Positions 1 to 8,086 of a DNA stretch of 42,688 nucleotides are shown here, in pieces. The stretch comes from Candidatus Bathyarchaeota archaeon (lineage in GTDB: Archaea > Thermoproteota > Bathyarchaeia > Bathyarchaeales > Bathycorpusculaceae): contig JAGTQG010000008.1 of the NCBI GenBank assembly GCA_018396875.1, positions 1 to 42,688 on the forward strand. Direction: 5' to 3'. Every line of letters begins with the position of its first letter. The stretch's first letter is position 1. The translations under genes were made by a program, and so were the position numbers. The notes below the pieces were generated by a model. It ran no database searches. It had not been told where the DNA came from and worked only from the letters and a program-made list of their open reading frames with translations.

Positions 1-51
1 CCCGGGCTACCAAAACACAAGTTTTCCACAACTTTAAAATAGACGTTAAAG

Positions 52-127
52 CGGGCCCGCTGGGATTTGAACCCAGGATCTCCGGCTCCGCAGGCCAGCG
101 TCCTAATCCATGCTAGACTACGGGCCC
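52..127 (-). tRNA. tRNA-Arg (anticodon GCG)
   Basis: The minus strand folds as a full cloverleaf. The 7-bp acceptor stem pairs GGGCCCG with CGGGCCC, the T arm is CTGGG-TTCAAAT-CCCAG, and the anticodon stem CTGGC/GCCGG encloses the loop CTGCGGA. With U33 fixed, the anticodon reads GCG, which decodes arginine CGC/CGU. The discriminator base is G, and the 3' CCA is not encoded. No intron is seen. The gene lies just downstream of lysS on the same strand. Confidence 0.9.
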
Positions 128-161
128 ATGTTTATGTTTGATAAAAGTGCGTTAAAGGTTT

Positions 162-1769
162 TTAGGTCTGGTTTATGGTTCGTTGTAGGGCGTTTATCAC
201 GTTTTGTTTGCCCATGGCGACTATGTATGGGCCTAGCCTTGGGCCTTGAGGTGCGCCTATTAGTATTGTGTATAGGGTTTTGAAGAATTCTGGTGGTGGG
301 ATGTCATGTTTTTTGGCGGTGTTGAATATGGCGTTTTGGATTTTTTCTGGTTCCTCTTCGACTCTTAGGGTTTCTATGAGGTCTTTTATGGCGGTTTTTT
401 CTTCTGGTTTTAGGGTTATGGTTGTTTCTCGGATTTCTTCGAAGTCTTTGGTCCAGTTTAGGGCGTATTCTATTCGTTTTTTGAGGTTTTCGTCTGGCTG
501 TTGTGCTTTTGGCAGGTAGCCGTAGCTTTGGAGTTTTTCTGTTATGAATTCTATCTCTCTGCCTTTTGGGGCGATTTTCGCTAGGTAGGTTAGCATGTTG
601 TATGGGACGTGGATGCTTGGCTGTTTCGGCGGTTTTAAAACCCAGCAGTATTCGTACAAGCCTTTTAGTTTGGCGAGCTCTTTCTTATCTGGGATTGTTT
701 TCTTTCCAAAGTACACGTCTTCCAAATAGTCTAGCTCGTTCATATAGGCAGGTATGTCCGTTACATCTAGGGTTCGGGTTCCAACAAACCTTTTCAACAT
801 CAAAAGCATGAGCGACTGGGGCGAGCCGTACCTAAACCAGACTTGTGGCGTGAAAACGTTGCCTGTGGATTTCGAGATTTTTCTTCCGCTTTTATCAAGG
901 AACATTTCGTATCTGGCATGAGCTGGGGGCTCATAGCCTAATACTTCGCGGCTTATTCTGTCGTTTACGCGAACAGAGTCTGCTATGTCTTTGCCGTAAG
1001 CCTCAAACCTTATGTCTAGGGCTCGCCATCTGGCTGCGAATTCGCCCTTCCAACTGAGCTTGCCCATCCCTTTTGTGACGTCGACTTCGCCTTTGTGTCC
1101 GCAGCCTTCAATCCATCGCCCCTTGATTTCCATTCCTTCGCAGACATAGAGCACCTTGTTTTCTTTGGGCAAATATTCTAGGGCTTTAGTTGTGTAGATT
1201 CTTCCGCAGTTTTCGCAGACTGGGAAGTATGGCAGAACCTCCATGTACCTTTCTTGTCCAACCTCTTCCTTCACGATTTCGCCGACTTTTTTTGCGTTTA
1301 AGAGTATTGTGTGGATTTCGTTGTTGAGCAGTCCACTTGCGTAGGCTTCTTTGGCGGACATGTAACGGTATTCTATGCCACACTTGTCGAGGGCTTCAAG
1401 CAACAGCGAACTCATGTGTCCGCCATAACTGTCATGGCATTTAAACGGGTCTGGAATATCTGTAACTGGGAAGCCCAAGTATTTTTCTAAAGTTTTTGGC
1501 AGTCCAGCTGGCACTTTACGCAAGCCATCCTTGTCGTCGCAGAAGGCAATAAGCTCTGAGCGGTAGCCCTGCTCTCTGAGGGCTAAGGTCACCGCATAGG
1601 AGCGGGCAGCATCGCCTAGACTTCCAATGTGCGGGAACCCTGAAGCCCCTAAGCCCATTTCGGTTCGAATCATGTCTAAGCTTCTGCCTAGCTTCCGCTC
1701 TCTTTCAATGATTTTCGCCGCCATTTTGTCGTACCATGTTCCCCGCCCAATTATCTTCTCATCACTCAT
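162..1769 (-). CDS. lysS: Lysyl-tRNA synthetase, class I
   Basis: This enzyme charges tRNA-Lys with lysine in the cytoplasm. The 535-residue protein has the class I Rossmann signature PHIGS (residues 46-50, the HIGH motif) and the KMSKS-type loop KISKSTGN near residue 300. These mark the class I LysRS of archaea rather than the class II enzyme of most bacteria. A CENCG motif near residue 190 and a later CGHKG supply cysteines for a zinc-binding insertion in the connective domain. Length matches the family (about 520-540). The ATG start gives the expected N-terminus ahead of HIGH. It is followed on the same strand by tRNA-Arg and preceded by a zinc-ribbon gene 21 bases upstream, so cotranscription is possible. 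Confidence 0.96.
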   Translation of the reverse strand: MSDEKIIGRGTWYDKMAAKIIERERKLGRSLDMIRTEMGLGASGFPHIGSLGDAARSYAVTLALREQGYRSELIAFCDDKDGLRKVPAGLPKTLEKYLGFPVTDIPDPFKCHDSYGGHMSSLLLEALDKCGIEYRYMSAKEAYASGLLNNEIHTILLNAKKVGEIVKEEVGQERYMEVLPYFPVCENCGRIYTTKALEYLPKENKVLYVCEGMEIKGRWIEGCGHKGEVDVTKGMGKLSWKGEFAARWRALDIRFEAYGKDIADSVRVNDRISREVLGYEPPAHARYEMFLDKSGRKISKSTGNVFTPQVWFRYGSPQSLMLLMLKRFVGTRTLDVTDIPAYMNELDYLEDVYFGKKTIPDKKELAKLKGLYEYCWVLKPPKQPSIHVPYNMLTYLAKIAPKGREIEFITEKLQSYGYLPKAQQPDENLKKRIEYALNWTKDFEEIRETTITLKPEEKTAIKDLIETLRVEEEPEKIQNAIFNTAKKHDIPPPEFFKTLYTILIGAPQGPRLGPYIVAMGKQNVINALQRTINQT

Positions 1770-1790
1770 CTAACTTCACAGCCCGCGCGT

Positions 1791-2543
1791 CTAGAATAGT
1801 CCAATTTTTGTTTGGGGGATTTCGCCCTTAATAACCGTGCCCGTGGCTCCGTCCAGCCATAACGTGTAGACTTTGCCCTTATACTCGTATTTGATAAACC
1901 AGACTGGGGCGTGTAGGTAAACAGTTTGGTTTACTTTTATTTCATTCCTCATTTCTATGACTCTGTCGACGTCTTGCTGAGCCAAGTAAAGGTGGTGTTC
2001 ACTTATTTGTTGTTTGGCGATTTCTATGGCTTCGTCCCTGTCAATTTCGCTGTTTAGAACTTTTGCAAACCCTTCAATTTTTCTGAAGTCGTAGGGCACT
2101 TTGCCCTCCAACGGCACGTCGTACTCTTTTGTTGGAAATTCTGAGGCTTTCCTTGCAAGAACGAGCCAACTGTACTTTTTAGAGATTTTGCCTTCCTTAA
2201 CTATTGGCGGACTTAAACGTTCAAAAACGCCCTTATAAGTGCTTTCCGCCTCGGCAGACACGACCCAAAAGGGCAAGTATAACAATGTTTTTTCTACAAA
2301 GTTAGCCTTTTTCGCCAAGTCTGGAGGTTTGAGAAAGCCGGAGCGCATCCAGTTTTTGGCTGGCTCCTCGATGCTTTCTGGGTTATACTTGTTGAGGAAC
2401 ATGGAATGCTCAAAGGTGAAAGCTTTCCCGGTTTCAATAACCACTGTGTAGCCGCAGTACCTACATGTGGCGATGATTTCTCCGGGTTTAAATTGGATAG
2501 GTGCACCACAATAGGAGCAACTGAGCTCCTTAACTACTGACAT
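1791..2543 (-). CDS. Zinc-ribbon protein with PepSY-like C-terminus
   Basis: A 250-residue protein of unknown function. Residues 9-34 form a zinc ribbon (CSYCG near the N-terminus, then CRYCG), of the kind that often binds nucleic acid or scaffolds other proteins. The rest is a mixed alpha/beta region. Near the C-terminus, a stretch reading YKGKVYTLWLDGATGTVIKG resembles the PepSY-like fold seen in metal- and peptidase-associated proteins. There is no signal peptide or membrane segment. The start overlaps the end of the upstream flavoprotein gene by 14 bases, so the two are probably translationally coupled. The function cannot be named from sequence alone. Confidence 0.8.
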   Translation of the reverse strand: MSVVKELSCSYCGAPIQFKPGEIIATCRYCGYTVVIETGKAFTFEHSMFLNKYNPESIEEPAKNWMRSGFLKPPDLAKKANFVEKTLLYLPFWVVSAEAESTYKGVFERLSPPIVKEGKISKKYSWLVLARKASEFPTKEYDVPLEGKVPYDFRKIEGFAKVLNSEIDRDEAIEIAKQQISEHHLYLAQQDVDRVIEMRNEIKVNQTVYLHAPVWFIKYEYKGKVYTLWLDGATGTVIKGEIPQTKIGLF

Positions 2544-3930
2544 TTCTCTTTACCCTCTGCCTCTCCCGCCTTAAGATCTCTCTCGCCACAATTACTCCGG
2601 AGGCTGATGCTTGAATAAGTCCTCTGGTAACTCCGGCGCCGTCGCCTATCGTAAAGAGATTCCGTATCTTTGTTTCAAGTGAATTGCTTAGCTCAAGCCT
2701 TGAAGAATAAAATTTAACTTCAACCCCGTAGAGCAGGGTGTCCCGCGAGTGAATGCCCGGGGCTATTTTGTCCAAGGCTTCAAGCATTTCCCTTATGTCT
2801 GCTAAGTAGCGGTAGGGTAGGACGAAGCTTAAGTCGCCGGGCGTGGCGTTTTTCAAAGTTGGGGTTACAAGGCTTCTGGCTATCCTTTCAGGGGTTGAAC
2901 GTCTGCCCGCTATTAAGTCGCCTAACCGCTGTACTAGTATGCCTCCGCTTAAAAGGTTTGAAAGCCTAGCCAAGTACTTGCCATAGGCTATGGGCTCCTT
3001 GAAGGGTTCTGTGAAGGATGTTCTTACGAGGATGGCGAAGTTCGTGTTTTCCGTCTTTCGCTCAGCATAGCTCTGCCCATTAACAGTTAAAACACCATTA
3101 TAGGATTCGGTTATGACTTCTCCGTAGGGCGCTACGCAGAAAGTCCTAACTTGGTCGTCGAAAAACTTGGAGTAATAGATGAATTTTGGTTCGTATAGGA
3201 CGTTTGTCAATTCTTCCATGACGGCGGCAAGCACTTCCACCCTTACGCCAACATCAACAGGGTTGTTAAGAGTCTTCAATCCTAAGGCTTGGGCTTCTGT
3301 TTGAAGCCATTCAGCGCCTCCTCTCCCGGGCGCCACGATAACGTATTTTCCGAAGAACTTTTCCCCGTCGACTGTTTCGACGCCTTCAACAACACCGTTT
3401 TTTACAATAAGCCCTTTAACGTCCTTCTTCATTTTTATTTCGACTTTTCCTTCAAGTTCTTGCCGCATTTTCCGCAATGTTTGGGCGCAGCGTTCTGTTC
3501 CCATATGCCTAATTTTTTGATGGACAAGCTTTAACCCGGCTAAAGAAGCTTTCCGCTCTATTTCCTCAACTTTTTCTATATCGCCGCCATAAACGTGGTC
3601 GGGTGCGCCAAAACGAATGTAAATGTTATCCACATAGTTTATCAGTTCGGACAGATCTTTCTCCGAAACATATTGGTTAAGCCAGCCTCCCACCTCTGTG
3701 GAGATTGTTAGTTTGCCGTCGCTGAAGGCTCCGGCTCCACCCCAGCCGCATAGAAGCCCGCATGGTTCGCAGTTCACACATCCGAAGCCTCTGCTCGCAG
3801 GGCATTTCCGCTGTTCAAGGTCTGGACCTTTATCGAGGATTAATATGCGTAAGTCGGACTTTCCAACTAGCTCGAGGGCTGAAAATATTCCGGCTGGACC
3901 TGCTCCGACAATTACAACGTCATACTTCAA
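2530..3930 (-). CDS. FAD-dependent dehydrogenase, COG2509 type
   Basis: A 466-residue soluble flavoprotein. The N-terminus VVIVGAGPAGIFSALEL is a dinucleotide-binding GxGxxG fold for FAD. It is followed by a cysteine-rich stretch (CPASRGFGCVNCEPCGLLC, about residues 43-62) and a WGGAGAFSDGK motif, both typical of the uncharacterised COG2509 family. The C-terminal GDGAGVTRGLIQASASG closes the FAD site. The substrate is unknown; family members are guessed to act on unsaturated or polycyclic compounds. A TTG start is chosen because GAGGA lies about 8 bases upstream and the glycine motif begins immediately after it. The 3' end overlaps the zinc-ribbon gene. Confidence 0.88.
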   Translation of the reverse strand: MKYDVVIVGAGPAGIFSALELVGKSDLRILILDKGPDLEQRKCPASRGFGCVNCEPCGLLCGWGGAGAFSDGKLTISTEVGGWLNQYVSEKDLSELINYVDNIYIRFGAPDHVYGGDIEKVEEIERKASLAGLKLVHQKIRHMGTERCAQTLRKMRQELEGKVEIKMKKDVKGLIVKNGVVEGVETVDGEKFFGKYVIVAPGRGGAEWLQTEAQALGLKTLNNPVDVGVRVEVLAAVMEELTNVLYEPKFIYYSKFFDDQVRTFCVAPYGEVITESYNGVLTVNGQSYAERKTENTNFAILVRTSFTEPFKEPIAYGKYLARLSNLLSGGILVQRLGDLIAGRRSTPERIARSLVTPTLKNATPGDLSFVLPYRYLADIREMLEALDKIAPGIHSRDTLLYGVEVKFYSSRLELSNSLETKIRNLFTIGDGAGVTRGLIQASASGVIVAREILRRERQRVKRNVSS

Positions 3931-4018
3931 GCTCTATTCCTCTTGAAGCCCAAAACTAGATGTAGTAACTGACATATATTTTTAGCGAATCTGAAAATGA
4001 TGGAAGGAAACGGGAGTT

Positions 4019-4369
4019 TTAGTGGAACGGCACTAGGCAGAGAAACTTCACGGTTTGTTTTCCATCGTTCCTAAATTGGTGCTTTTCGTTTGGAGGAACA
4101 AAAATTACATCCCCGGGCTTAAATTTTCTTTCACCCTCGGGACCAACAAGAGTGCCTTCACCTTCAAGAATGAAAACCTCATGCTCCCAGGGATGAGAGT
4201 GTAATGGGCTATGTCCTCCAGGCTCCATCTCGAAGAGTCTCATGGCGAAGTTTGGCGCCCCAACTTCTTTTGTGATAAGCCATCTAACCTTCAATTTAGA
4301 GGCGCCTTCTTCTTGGGCTTCTTCAGCTTTAACCTCAGTGTAATGGAAAACCTTCAAGTCAAACACCAC
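4019..4369 (-). CDS. Small cupin-domain protein
   Basis: A 116-residue single-domain cupin. The metal-binding motif 1 reads HSHPWEHEVFILEGEG and motif 2 reads GDVIFVPPNEKHQF, so the three histidines and one glutamate expected to hold a divalent metal are all present. Such small cupins act as isomerases, dioxygenases or ligand-binding proteins, and the sequence does not discriminate among these. It is a stand-alone gene: a 88-base gap separates it from the flavoprotein downstream, and the UPF0147 gene lies 32 bases upstream on the same strand. Confidence 0.88.
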   Translation of the reverse strand: MVFDLKVFHYTEVKAEEAQEEGASKLKVRWLITKEVGAPNFAMRLFEMEPGGHSPLHSHPWEHEVFILEGEGTLVGPEGERKFKPGDVIFVPPNEKHQFRNDGKQTVKFLCLVPFH

Positions 4370-4401
4370 TTAGTACTGTATCATGCGAAAGGTTTGCGTT
4401 T

Positions 4402-4680
4402 CTAGTCTTTTATGGCTTCAAGGATGCTCATGACGTTCCAAAGTTTTACACGCGTGTACGGCGGCATGTTTGGGTCTTGGAGAATCTCGTCCAATATGGA
4501 TATGGCGTTTGAAGCTCTAACTGCAGGTGTGAACTCCGTTGTTTGTAAAGCGTCCATAGAGTCTTTTGCGGCTCTTCTAATGTTTCGCGGCGTTGTAGTG
4601 TCTTCGGAAACTTCAGCCAAAACAGCTAAGGCCTGTTTAATCCGCTCCTCATATTCTTCAAGCTTCTTCTTCTTAACCAT
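4402..4680 (-). CDS. UPF0147 family protein
   Basis: A 92-residue, all-helical cytosolic protein. The family is recognised from its length and from the core TTPRNIRRAAKDS and LDEILQDPNMPPYTRVKLW patterns. UPF0147 is nearly confined to archaea and has no established function. The gene is divergent from the UPF0148 gene, with an 84-base intergenic region carrying AT-rich promoter elements for both directions. Confidence 0.9.
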   Translation of the reverse strand: MVKKKKLEEYEERIKQALAVLAEVSEDTTTPRNIRRAAKDSMDALQTTEFTPAVRASNAISILDEILQDPNMPPYTRVKLWNVMSILEAIKD

Positions 4681-4721
4681 GGTGAATCACCACACTAAGT
4701 CAGAAATATTCAAGTAGTCAA

Positions 4722-4740
4722 GTTATATAGGCTTTTATAC
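4722..4740 (+). promoter_or_regulatory. TATA elements upstream of the UPF0148 gene
   Basis: Two TATA-like boxes, TTATATAG (about 4723-4730) and CTTTTATAC (4732-4740), lie 25-42 bases before the ATG at 4765. The second one would place transcription start close to the start codon. The choice between them is not resolved by sequence. Confidence 0.5.
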
Positions 4741-4764
4741 ACTCTCTACATAGGGGCTCGGCAA

Positions 4765-5136
4765 ATGACATGTGAAACTAAGCCTAACGATGAACAATAC
4801 ATCAAGCGTATGGCTGATCTGCTCCGGCAAGGCTCAACCATGACGGAGCTTGCATGTCCAGTTTGTGCGTCGCCGATTTTTAAGCTTAAGAATGGCGATT
4901 TATGGTGTGCAAAATGCGAAAAGAAAGTTATAGTTGTCCGGGAAGACGCAGAGCTGGCGAAAATAACAAGCGCTTTAAGTCTCGAAACCTTAGAGACAAC
5001 ATTGCTTGCTAAGATCCAAGAAATTCAAGAGAAAATGCAACGGGAAACAAACGTTGAGGAACTGCAGAAACTCGGTTCAACCCTTTCTGGTCTACTAGAG
5101 AACTTGGAAAGGGTTAGAAAAGCCAAAAAACTTTGA
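4765..5136 (+). CDS. UPF0148 family zinc-finger protein
   Basis: A 123-residue protein of the archaeal UPF0148 group, related to the Sjogren syndrome/scleroderma autoantigen 1 (p27) zinc ribbon. The N-terminal helix with MADLLRQGSTMT leads into the zinc ribbon CPVCASPIF...LWCAKCEKK (cysteines near residues 32, 35, 49 and 52). The C-terminal half is a charged coiled-coil-like helix rich in Glu, Lys and Gln. The function is unknown; a nucleic-acid or protein-bridging role is plausible. The next gene starts 21 bases downstream on the same strand, suggesting cotranscription. Confidence 0.9.
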   Translation: MTCETKPNDEQYIKRMADLLRQGSTMTELACPVCASPIFKLKNGDLWCAKCEKKVIVVREDAELAKITSALSLETLETTLLAKIQEIQEKMQRETNVEELQKLGSTLSGLLENLERVRKAKKL

Positions 5137-5157
5137 AAAGGTAAGGGCGAACGCTGA

Positions 5158-5658
5158 ATGCTTGGATTTTACGAGAACTTTCCAGTTAACGTGCACATGG
5201 TTGCACAATTAACCACATCAGTTTCGGTGAAAAGGCTGCAACAAGCAATAATACAAGCGCTTCACAAGCTCAACAATGAAAACCTAAGTCTAGACGCAGT
5301 GGCCAACCCTTCTGTTCCAGGATGTACAGTGATCTTTGAGTTTGGCATAGCTGAAGGCGAAACATTCAACTACCTAGACCAAGAAGAAACGCAGAAAACA
5401 TTAGAAAGAGTTGGGAAAGCCCCATTACAAGTGATGGACTTTTTCTGCGCTGTACGGTATTACAGGCAGAGAGAGGGCAAAAATAAACCATTAAAATTTG
5501 ACTATTACATGATCCGCCTAACGTTTAACGCCAAAACGGTGGGCATACGTGTTTTCCATGAAAGGGGGCCCCGTCACATCTCTCCAGAAGAGATAGTTGA
5601 CCTTGTTGTGTCAAAGGTGAACATGCTGTTCCAAAGAAGGGCATTAAACCCGGTTTAA
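5158..5658 (+). CDS. Conserved-looking protein of unknown function
   Basis: A 166-residue soluble protein that I do not recognise. It shows an alpha/beta composition with no signal peptide, membrane segment or cysteine motif. The region LDAVANPSVPGCTVIFEFGI followed by a DYYMIRLTF strand and the ending ISPEEIVDLVVSKV reads like one compact globular domain. It follows the UPF0148 gene closely and ends with a 4-base convergent overlap with thymidylate kinase. Codon use resembles its neighbours, so it is treated as a real gene. Confidence 0.75.
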   Translation: MLGFYENFPVNVHMVAQLTTSVSVKRLQQAIIQALHKLNNENLSLDAVANPSVPGCTVIFEFGIAEGETFNYLDQEETQKTLERVGKAPLQVMDFFCAVRYYRQREGKNKPLKFDYYMIRLTFNAKTVGIRVFHERGPRHISPEEIVDLVVSKVNMLFQRRALNPV

Positions 5659-6275
5659 GCTTCGCGAATTTTAATCTCTTTTAAGCGGCTTAAAACTATT
5701 GATAAGATTTCCTTTGCAACCTCCTCTATGGGTTTGTTTCCATTTACCCTAACGAGTTCTCCGCTTTCCACAAAGTGCATGTAGACTTCCCGCACTTTCC
5801 GTTGGGTTTCAAGGTTCTCCATAACCGATTTTTTGGGTTTAAGCCTCTTAACAACAATCTCTGGCTCAACATCTATGTAAATCGCCAAATCGGGTGTGAG
5901 CGCATGCTGGTTTATCTTCCTAATCCAGTCAAGGCTCAACCCCGCTGCTCCTTGGTAAGCTAGGCTAGAATAGACGTAGCGGTCTGAAACAACTATTTTC
6001 CCCATTTTTAACGCGGGGACTACCTCGTTTTCTACGTGCTCGTAACGGTCAGCTGCAAAGAGCAAAGCTTCAACGATGCTTGAAACCCGTTTTCCTCCAT
6101 GCAAACAATATCGCTTTATAAACCTTCCAATTTTTCCATGGCTTGGCTCCGCCGTGTAGATTGCCTCGTACCCCATTTTCTTGAGCTCTTTCACTAAGAT
6201 TTTTGTTTGAGTTGTTTTTCCACAGCCGTCTAGTCCTTCGACGCACATGAAAAACCCGTGCTTGTTCAATTTCAC
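5655..6275 (-). CDS. tmk: Thymidylate kinase (dTMP kinase)
   Basis: This enzyme phosphorylates dTMP to dTDP with ATP in the cytoplasm. The 206-residue protein has the P-loop EGLDGCGKTTQT (about residues 13-24), the DRY motif VVSDRYVYSSLAYQGA near residue 97 that binds the nucleotide, and the TPDLAIYIDVEPE strand typical of TMPKs. Length is normal for the family. The GTG start is supported by GAGGAGG a few bases upstream. It is transcribed divergently from the HD-domain phosphohydrolase gene at 6354, which may also act on nucleotides. Confidence 0.95.
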   Translation of the reverse strand: MKLNKHGFFMCVEGLDGCGKTTQTKILVKELKKMGYEAIYTAEPSHGKIGRFIKRYCLHGGKRVSSIVEALLFAADRYEHVENEVVPALKMGKIVVSDRYVYSSLAYQGAAGLSLDWIRKINQHALTPDLAIYIDVEPEIVVKRLKPKKSVMENLETQRKVREVYMHFVESGELVRVNGNKPIEEVAKEILSIVLSRLKEIKIREA

Positions 6276-6353
6276 TTAAACCTCCTCAGCAGCATACCAT
6301 TATAAGGGGAAACCAGTATTAATAATTGCTAATCGGCTAATGGAGAATAGGCC

Positions 6354-7634
6354 ATGCCCAAAATTTACTGGGGCGAAATAAAAGATCCAGTTTATGGGTA
6401 TGTTTACATAACGGAAAACGAAAGGAGTGTCATTGACTCTTACCCCGTGCAGAGGCTTCGAAGGCTCAGGCAGCTGGCTGGAGCAGAATATGTTTATCCC
6501 GGGGCGAACCACACTCGATTCGAGCATTCTGTGGGCGTCATGTATTTAGCTGGTAAAGCTGTGGAGAACCCCAACCTCTCCCAAGTTGTAAGCGAAGAGG
6601 ACGTGGAGGCGGTGCGGATCGCCGGTTTGCTCCATGACGTGGGGCATGGGCCTTTTTCCCACGTTTTCGAGCATTTGCTCACAAAGAAGCTTGGCAAGAC
6701 CCACGAAGACATGACAATGTGGATAATTAAAAACAGCGAGTTGAAGGAGGTTCTTGGCAAGCTTGGACACAAGCCGGAGTACATTGCGGAGCTGGCGGCT
6801 GGCTCGCTTCTAGGGAGCTCAAAGGCTTTTTTAAACCAGATAATTCGAAGTTCCATAGATGTTGACAAACTTGACTTTGTTGTTAGGGATACATACCACA
6901 CCGGCGCCGAATATGGTTTCGTTGACATTTTCCGCCTAATCCACTCGTTCGATGTTTTGGAGGGCAATTTAGCCGTAGACATTGGGGCGCTTTCAACCCT
7001 TGAATCCTTCATAATTGCTAGAATCGAATCCTTCAAGAGCATATACTTTCATCGTGTTGGCAGGGCTGCTCAAATAATGTTGGCAACAGCCCTTGAAAGG
7101 GCGGATCCAGAATTGGGCTTGTCAGCTTTTAAAACTCCTGAAGAGTATTTGGCTATGGACGACTACACTGTTTGGACCATGCTTAAAAACTGTAGGAAAT
7201 CCAGCCAAATCATTAGGGATTTGGAAAGGCGTAGAATGCTTAAATGCGCTTACGAGCAAACCTTCTATGTCCGGGACAAAACGGTTTCAAACATTTTTAG
7301 CGCCGAGGAGTTTCGCAACCAGATAAGAGATAGAATTGCGAGAAAAGCCGACGTGGAACCAGACTCCATAGTGATTGACGTGCCAACTGTGCCAAGCGTG
7401 CCCTACCACCATTCCATGTTGGTGGAGCCTATGGAAATTCCAGTTTTTAGCAAAACGAAGAACGGTGGAAAAGAGATTAGGAGGCTCAGCGAAATCTCTG
7501 GAATATTTGAGGTTTTGAAAGGTTTCATAAACATTTTAAGGGTTTATACGGATGAGCGGAACCGTGCAAGGGTGGCGGAAGCAGCCTCCAAGGTTTTAGG
7601 CGAAATTCCCTCCTCAGCCAAAATATCCTATTAA
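6354..7634 (+). CDS. HD-domain phosphohydrolase (COG1078, dNTPase-like)
   Basis: A 426-residue metal-dependent phosphohydrolase. The motifs are TRFEHSVGVMYL (first histidine near residue 58), LLHDVGHGPFSHVFEH (the HD pair at 94-95), and a later SSIDVDKLDFVVRDTYHTG supplying another aspartate. This arrangement matches the SAMHD1/dGTPase-like COG1078 family, which cleaves dNTPs to nucleosides and triphosphate. The actual substrate here is inferred. The stop codon lies within a few bases of the phosphomevalonate dehydratase small-subunit start, so it probably heads an operon with two isoprenoid genes, which is an unexpected pairing. Confidence 0.9.
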   Translation: MPKIYWGEIKDPVYGYVYITENERSVIDSYPVQRLRRLRQLAGAEYVYPGANHTRFEHSVGVMYLAGKAVENPNLSQVVSEEDVEAVRIAGLLHDVGHGPFSHVFEHLLTKKLGKTHEDMTMWIIKNSELKEVLGKLGHKPEYIAELAAGSLLGSSKAFLNQIIRSSIDVDKLDFVVRDTYHTGAEYGFVDIFRLIHSFDVLEGNLAVDIGALSTLESFIIARIESFKSIYFHRVGRAAQIMLATALERADPELGLSAFKTPEEYLAMDDYTVWTMLKNCRKSSQIIRDLERRRMLKCAYEQTFYVRDKTVSNIFSAEEFRNQIRDRIARKADVEPDSIVIDVPTVPSVPYHHSMLVEPMEIPVFSKTKNGGKEIRRLSEISGIFEVLKGFINILRVYTDERNRARVAEAASKVLGEIPSSAKISY

Positions 7635-7648
7635 ACGTGGCGCCAAAC

Positions 7649-8086
7649 ATGGGGGCTCAAATAGTTTTACGTGGACGGGGAATCGTTGAAGGAAAATGCA
7701 CAGCGGAAGCCTTAGTCTCAACCAAACCCATAAGTTTCTTAGGCGATGTGGATCCCTCCAACGGAAAGATAATTGAGAAGCACCACGACCTTTACGGCGT
7801 GTGCGTAAAAGACAAAGTTCTGTGTTTTCCCCATGGGCATGGCTCAACGGTGGGTAGCTATGTACTGTACTCTTTGGCGAAGAATGGGCTAGCTCCTAAA
7901 GCCATAATAAACCGCTGGGCGGACCCCGTAATTGTTGTCGGCGCGGTTATAGCCAACATTCCCATGATGGACCAGGTGGATATAAGCCAGCTTAGAACGG
8001 GCGATTTGGTTGAAGTGGATGCCTATAAGGGCGTAATCAAAGTCCTGAAATCTAGAAAGCGTGGAGGATTAAGCAAGTGTATTTGA
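7649..8086 (+). CDS. Phosphomevalonate dehydratase, small subunit (aconitase X swivel, DUF126)
   Basis: The small swivelling subunit of the Fe-S enzyme that dehydrates (R)-5-phosphomevalonate to trans-anhydromevalonate 5-phosphate in the archaeal mevalonate pathway. The 145-residue domain shows the family features ISFLGDVDPSNG and FPHGHGSTVGSYVL, and the ADPVIVVGAVIANIPMM strand-loop. ATG at 7649 is preferred because it gives the usual short N-terminus; a GTG at 7637 is an alternative. The large subunit overlaps it by 10 bases, consistent with coupled synthesis of a heterodimer. Confidence 0.92.
   Translation: MGAQIVLRGRGIVEGKCTAEALVSTKPISFLGDVDPSNGKIIEKHHDLYGVCVKDKVLCFPHGHGSTVGSYVLYSLAKNGLAPKAIINRWADPVIVVGAVIANIPMMDQVDISQLRTGDLVEVDAYKGVIKVLKSRKRGGLSKCI

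Noticed and set aside
268-811. Plus-strand open frames over lysS
   Set aside because: They are antisense to a well-supported synthetase gene, have no family motifs, and are biased by its codon pattern.
6494-7042. A 182-codon minus-strand frame inside the HD-domain gene
   Set aside because: The plus strand encodes clear HD motifs there; the antisense product is Ser-rich and shows no recognisable domain.
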